Shown piece by piece: positions 61,179-64,000 of a stretch of 64,000 nt of DNA. The notes under the pieces are model-generated. The model did not search any database. It saw nothing but the letters and a program-made list of their open reading frames with translations, and had not been told where the DNA came from. Each line of letters starts with the position of its first letter. Positions within the stretch are counted from its first letter, which is position 1. Source of the DNA: Bradyrhizobium elkanii USDA 76 (lineage in GTDB: Bacteria; Pseudomonadota; Alphaproteobacteria; Rhizobiales; Xanthobacteraceae); the NCBI RefSeq assembly GCF_023278185.1, contig NZ_CP066356.1:6626001-6690000 (forward strand), read 5' to 3'. Made by a program: the position numbers and the translations under genes.

Positions 61179-62501
61179 ATGTCGCATCACCTGATCTCGC
61201 GCCGGCAGATGCTGGCCGGCACCGCCGCCGCCGGCGCGGTTGGATTGACTGGATTTCCGGCCCGCGCCGACGTCAACTGGAAGAAATATTCCGGCACCAC
61301 GCTCGAGGTGATCCTCGCCAAAGGGCCGCGCGGCGACAATCTGCAAAAATACATCAAGGAATTTACCGAGCTCACCGGCATCAAGGTCGAGTCGGAGCAG
61401 ATCCCCGAGCAGCAGCAGCGCCAGAAATGCGTGATCGAGCTGTCTTCCGGCAAGCCGAGCTTCGACGTCGTGCATCTGAGCTATCACGTGCAGAAGCGGC
61501 AGTTCGAGAAGGCCGGCTGGCTCGCCGACATGTCGGGCTACCTGAAGGATCCGAGCATGACGCCGCTGGACCTCGTCGAGAGCGATTTCTCGGCGGCCGG
61601 GCTGCAATATGCGCGCAACGACAAGGGCCAGATGCTGTCGCTGCCGTGGTCGGTGGACTATTTCATCCTCTACTACAACAAGGAGCTGTTCCAGAAGAAG
61701 GGCGTCGAGGTCCCGAAGACGCTGGAGGAGATGGCAATCGCGGCCGAGAAGCTGACCGATCCGAAGGAAGGCATCTACGGCTTCGTCGGCCGCGGCCTGC
61801 GCAACGCCAACATGGCGATGTGGACCAACTTCTATCTGAACTATGGCGGCGAATTCCTTGATGCCAAGGGCAACATCCTGACCGACGGCCCCGAGGCGAT
61901 CGAGGCCACCAAGCTCTATCAGCGGCTGCTGACGAAATGCGCGCCTCCCGGCGTCGCCGGCTTCAACTGGATGGAGTCGATGGCGTCCTTCACGCAAGGC
62001 AGGTCCGCGATGTGGATCGACGCCGACGGCTGGGCGCCGCCGCTGGAAGATCCCGCCGCCTCGCGCGTCGTCGGCAAGGTCGGCTACACGCTGGTGCCCG
62101 CCGGTCCCAAGGGCAAGTTCTCCTCGACCTATGGCGACGGCGTCGGCATCGCCGCGGCGAGCAAGAACAAGGAAGCCGCCTATTTGCTCTGCCAATGGGT
62201 GGTCTCGCGGGGCCAGGGCGCGCGCCTGCTGCAGGCCGGCGGCGGCGTGCCGTTCCGCAACTCCATCGTCGACGATGCCGAGGTCGCCAAAGGGGTGAAG
62301 ACCAAGGAATGGCTGCAGTCGGTGGTTGATTCCGCCAAGATCTCGAAGCTCGGTCTGCCCGTCATCATCCCGGTCGCCGAATTCCGCGACATCGTCGGCG
62401 CGGCGCTGACCGCGACGCTGTCGGGCGCCGATCCCGCCACCGAGCTGAAGAAGGCGCACGAGCAATTCCGCCCCATCCTGGAGCGTAGCGAAAAAGCGTG
62501 A
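61179..62501 (+). CDS. family 1 (CUT1) ABC sugar-binding protein
   Basis: 440 residues, GGGAGAG site. Tat signal SRRQMLAGTAAAGAVGLTG with cleavage after ARA. Family 1 pattern: TLEVILAKGPRGDNLQKYIK, FDVVHLSYHVQKRQFEKAGW, QMLSLPWSVDYFILYYNKEL and FTQGRSAMWIDADGWA. Binds a sugar or polyol for the permeases that follow. The next gene starts inside its stop (GTGA). Confidence 0.92.
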   Translation: MSHHLISRRQMLAGTAAAGAVGLTGFPARADVNWKKYSGTTLEVILAKGPRGDNLQKYIKEFTELTGIKVESEQIPEQQQRQKCVIELSSGKPSFDVVHLSYHVQKRQFEKAGWLADMSGYLKDPSMTPLDLVESDFSAAGLQYARNDKGQMLSLPWSVDYFILYYNKELFQKKGVEVPKTLEEMAIAAEKLTDPKEGIYGFVGRGLRNANMAMWTNFYLNYGGEFLDAKGNILTDGPEAIEATKLYQRLLTKCAPPGVAGFNWMESMASFTQGRSAMWIDADGWAPPLEDPAASRVVGKVGYTLVPAGPKGKFSSTYGDGVGIAAASKNKEAAYLLCQWVVSRGQGARLLQAGGGVPFRNSIVDDAEVAKGVKTKEWLQSVVDSAKISKLGLPVIIPVAEFRDIVGAALTATLSGADPATELKKAHEQFRPILERSEKA

Positions 62502-63517
62502 GCCTGGTGACACAGACCGAGCCGGCGGCGGCCAGCAAAGCGTTTTCAAGCGAAGTGGGTACCGGTTCGCGTGCAGAAAACGCGTCCAAGCAAGAGTCCA
62601 GAGCCGCAGGCTCTGGAGACGTTGCGCCGGCGCGTGAATGGCGTCCGCCGTCCTATTGGCCGTTCGTGATCCCGGCGCTCGTCGTGGTGCTGGCGGTGAT
62701 CATCTTTCCGTGGGTGTTCACGATCTGGATGAGCCTACAGGAATGGAAGGTCGGCTCGCCGACCGTCTTCGTCGGGCTCGCCAACTATTTGCGGCTGCCG
62801 ACCGATCCGCGCTTCGTCGAGGCGGTCGGGCACACGCTGTCCTACACCGCGCTGTCGGTCGTGCTGCCGCTGGTGTTCGGCACGCTGGCGGCGGTGGTGT
62901 TCCACCAGAAATTTGCTGCGCGTGGCTTCCTGCGCGGCATCTTCATCATGCCGATGATGGCGACCCCGGTGGCGATCGCGCTGGTGTGGACCATGATGTT
63001 CCACCCGCAGCTTGGCGTGCTCAACTATGTGCTGTCGCTGGTGGGCCTGCCGCCGCAGCTCTGGGTGTTCAACCCCGCGACGGTGATCCCCTCGCTGGTG
63101 CTGGTCGAGACCTGGCAATGGACGCCGCTGGTGATGCTGATCGTGCTCGGCGGCCTCGCCGCGATCCCGACCGAACCCTATGAGAGCGCACAGATCGACG
63201 GCGCCAACTTCTGGCAGGTGTTCCGCTTCATCACGCTGCCCTTGATCATGCCGTTCCTGTTCATCGCCGGCATGATCCGCATGATCGACGCGGTGAAAAG
63301 CTTCGACATCATCTTCGCGATCACGCAGGGCGGACCGGGCTCGGCGTCGGAGACCATCAACGTCTATCTCTACAGCGTTGCCTTCGTCTATTACGACCTC
63401 GGCTACGGCTCGGCGATCGCGGTGGTGTTCTTCCTCCTGATCGTGGCGCTGGCGGCGCTGCTGCTCTACCTGCGCAAGCGCCTGCTGTGGACATCTGAGC
63501 TCGGGGGCGAGGCATGA
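62498..63517 (+). CDS. sugar ABC permease (MalF/UgpA type) with repeat-derived N-terminus
   Basis: 339 residues from a GTG overlapping the binding-protein stop. The first span begins near residue 53 (PSYWPFVIPALVVVLAVI), five more spans and the EAA loop AIPTEPYESAQIDGANFWQVFR. Residues about 14-38 (KAFSSEVGTGSRAENAS onward) are encoded by a dispersed repeat that is otherwise intergenic, so the hydrophilic tail of about 50 residues before span 1 was acquired from it. Confidence 0.92.
   Translation: MSLVTQTEPAAASKAFSSEVGTGSRAENASKQESRAAGSGDVAPAREWRPPSYWPFVIPALVVVLAVIIFPWVFTIWMSLQEWKVGSPTVFVGLANYLRLPTDPRFVEAVGHTLSYTALSVVLPLVFGTLAAVVFHQKFAARGFLRGIFIMPMMATPVAIALVWTMMFHPQLGVLNYVLSLVGLPPQLWVFNPATVIPSLVLVETWQWTPLVMLIVLGGLAAIPTEPYESAQIDGANFWQVFRFITLPLIMPFLFIAGMIRMIDAVKSFDIIFAITQGGPGSASETINVYLYSVAFVYYDLGYGSAIAVVFFLLIVALAALLLYLRKRLLWTSELGGEA
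62537..62610. repeat. dispersed AGCGTTTTCAAGCGAAGTGG repeat inside coding sequence
   Basis: AAAGCGTTTTCAAGCGAAG, GGGTACCGGTTCGCGTGC and AGAGTCCAGAGCC in order reproduce the element seen inverted at 49841-49911. Here it is read in frame within the permease gene start. Confidence 0.65.
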
Positions 63518-64000
63518 ATCCGCGTCAGATTCTCGGGCGGATCGGGCTGTGGCTGTCGGTGTTCGTCATCGTCTCGCCGGCGATCCTGTTCTTCCTCTGG
63601 ATGGCCTCGCTGTCGCTCAAATTCGAGATCGACAACGCCTCCTACCCGCCGGTGTTCTTTCCGGAGCATATCGCCTGGAAGAACTATGCCGACGTGTTCG
63701 CCTCCAACCGCTTCCTGACCTATTTCAGCAACAGCCTTGTGGTCACCGGCTGCGCCACGGGCCTTGCGATGCTGGTCGGCGTGCCCGCCGGCTACGGCAT
63801 CGCGCGGATGGCCGCGCATAAATCGGCGATCGTGATCCTGATCGCGCGCATCACGCCCGGCCTGTCGTATCTGATCCCGCTGTTCCTGCTGTTCCAGTGG
63901 CTCGGCCTGCTCGGCACGCTGGTGCCGCAGATCATCATCCACCTCGTCGTCACGGTGCCGATCGTGATCTGGATCATGATCGGCTATTTCGAGACCACGC
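63514..64000 (+). CDS. sugar ABC permease (MalG/UgpE type), cut by window end
   Basis: At least 162 residues, starting MNPRQILGRIGLWLSVFVIV four bases inside the previous stop (ATGA). First span about 9-30, the periplasmic segment with FFPEHIAWKNYADVFASNRF, and TYFSNSLVVTGCATGLAMLVGVPAGYGIAR typical of MalG. The EAA loop and C-terminus lie beyond 64000, as would the expected ATPase gene. Confidence 0.88.
   Translation, partial: MNPRQILGRIGLWLSVFVIVSPAILFFLWMASLSLKFEIDNASYPPVFFPEHIAWKNYADVFASNRFLTYFSNSLVVTGCATGLAMLVGVPAGYGIARMAAHKSAIVILIARITPGLSYLIPLFLLFQWLGLLGTLVPQIIIHLVVTVPIVIWIMIGYFETT

Overview
The window reads as chromosomal DNA of a Bradyrhizobium-like alphaproteobacterium (Nitrobacteraceae). 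The basis is the high GC content, the very high density of ABC importers and acyl/aromatic catabolic enzymes, and several families of dispersed palindromic repeats (for example those opening with CGTCATCCTGAGG, or CTCCCGCTTGCGGG, or the GAGCATGATCCGGAAAAG type) that I know from Bradyrhizobium and Rhodopseudomonas intergenic DNA. I see no rRNA, tRNA, CRISPR array, insertion sequence or phage gene. Species assignment is an inference.

Layout. 1-2.2 kb: two small Bradyrhizobium-type proteins, one preceded by a perfect FixK/FNR-type box, and an HtrA-like protease without a signal peptide. 2.3-7.5 kb: an oxidation cluster with a GMC oxidoreductase and its small partner, a cytochrome P450 and a divergent Baeyer-Villiger monooxygenase. 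7.6-19 kb, all on the minus strand: a single-chain biotin-dependent acyl-CoA carboxylase, a five-gene peptide/opine-type ABC importer, and a tandem-fused class III CoA-transferase translationally coupled to the importer ATPases. 19.2-28 kb: two unrelated amidohydrolases, an NMT1/THI5-type ABC importer, a divergent GntR/FCD regulator with candidate TGCATGCAA operators, an NTF2-like protein and an enolase-superfamily (mandelate-racemase-type) enzyme. 28-33.4 kb: a branched-chain-type binding protein with a HyuA/HyuB hydantoinase/oxoprolinase pair. 33.6-36.9 kb: a four-gene operon (DUF305 metal-binding-like protein, YVTN beta-propeller, ECF sigma factor, anti-sigma factor). 37-39.3 kb: an MFS transporter and a CmcJ/NvfI-family oxygenase-like protein.

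39.7-49.8 kb: a sulfonate or organosulfur region. One minus-strand operon of six overlapping genes encodes a Tat-type binding protein, permease, ATPase, SfnB/DszC-like flavin monooxygenase, LLM monooxygenase and an SsuA-like binding protein. Around it lie two more SsuA-like binding proteins, a 26-residue hydrophobic micro-ORF, a small unknown protein and an SDR. 50-56 kb: HU with a clear terminator, then a second complete peptide importer whose two ATPases are fused in one chain. 56-58.6 kb: a homologue of the archaeal fructose-bisphosphate aldolase/phosphatase and a phosphofructokinase carrying the pyrophosphate-type signature. 58.7-61 kb: an FAD-dependent amine-oxidase-type protein divergent from a VOC protein. 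61-64 kb: the start of a sugar-type (CUT1) ABC importer, cut by the window end.

Taken together this is a scavenging and catabolic stretch: at least six importers paired with ring-opening, hydrolytic and desulfonating enzymes. The most unusual points are the FBP aldolase/phosphatase homologue that appears to lack the Schiff-base lysine beside a PPi-type PFK, the CodA-like amidohydrolase lacking the expected catalytic residues, the multi-receptor sulfonate system with its micro-ORF, and the repeat-derived N-terminus of a sugar permease.
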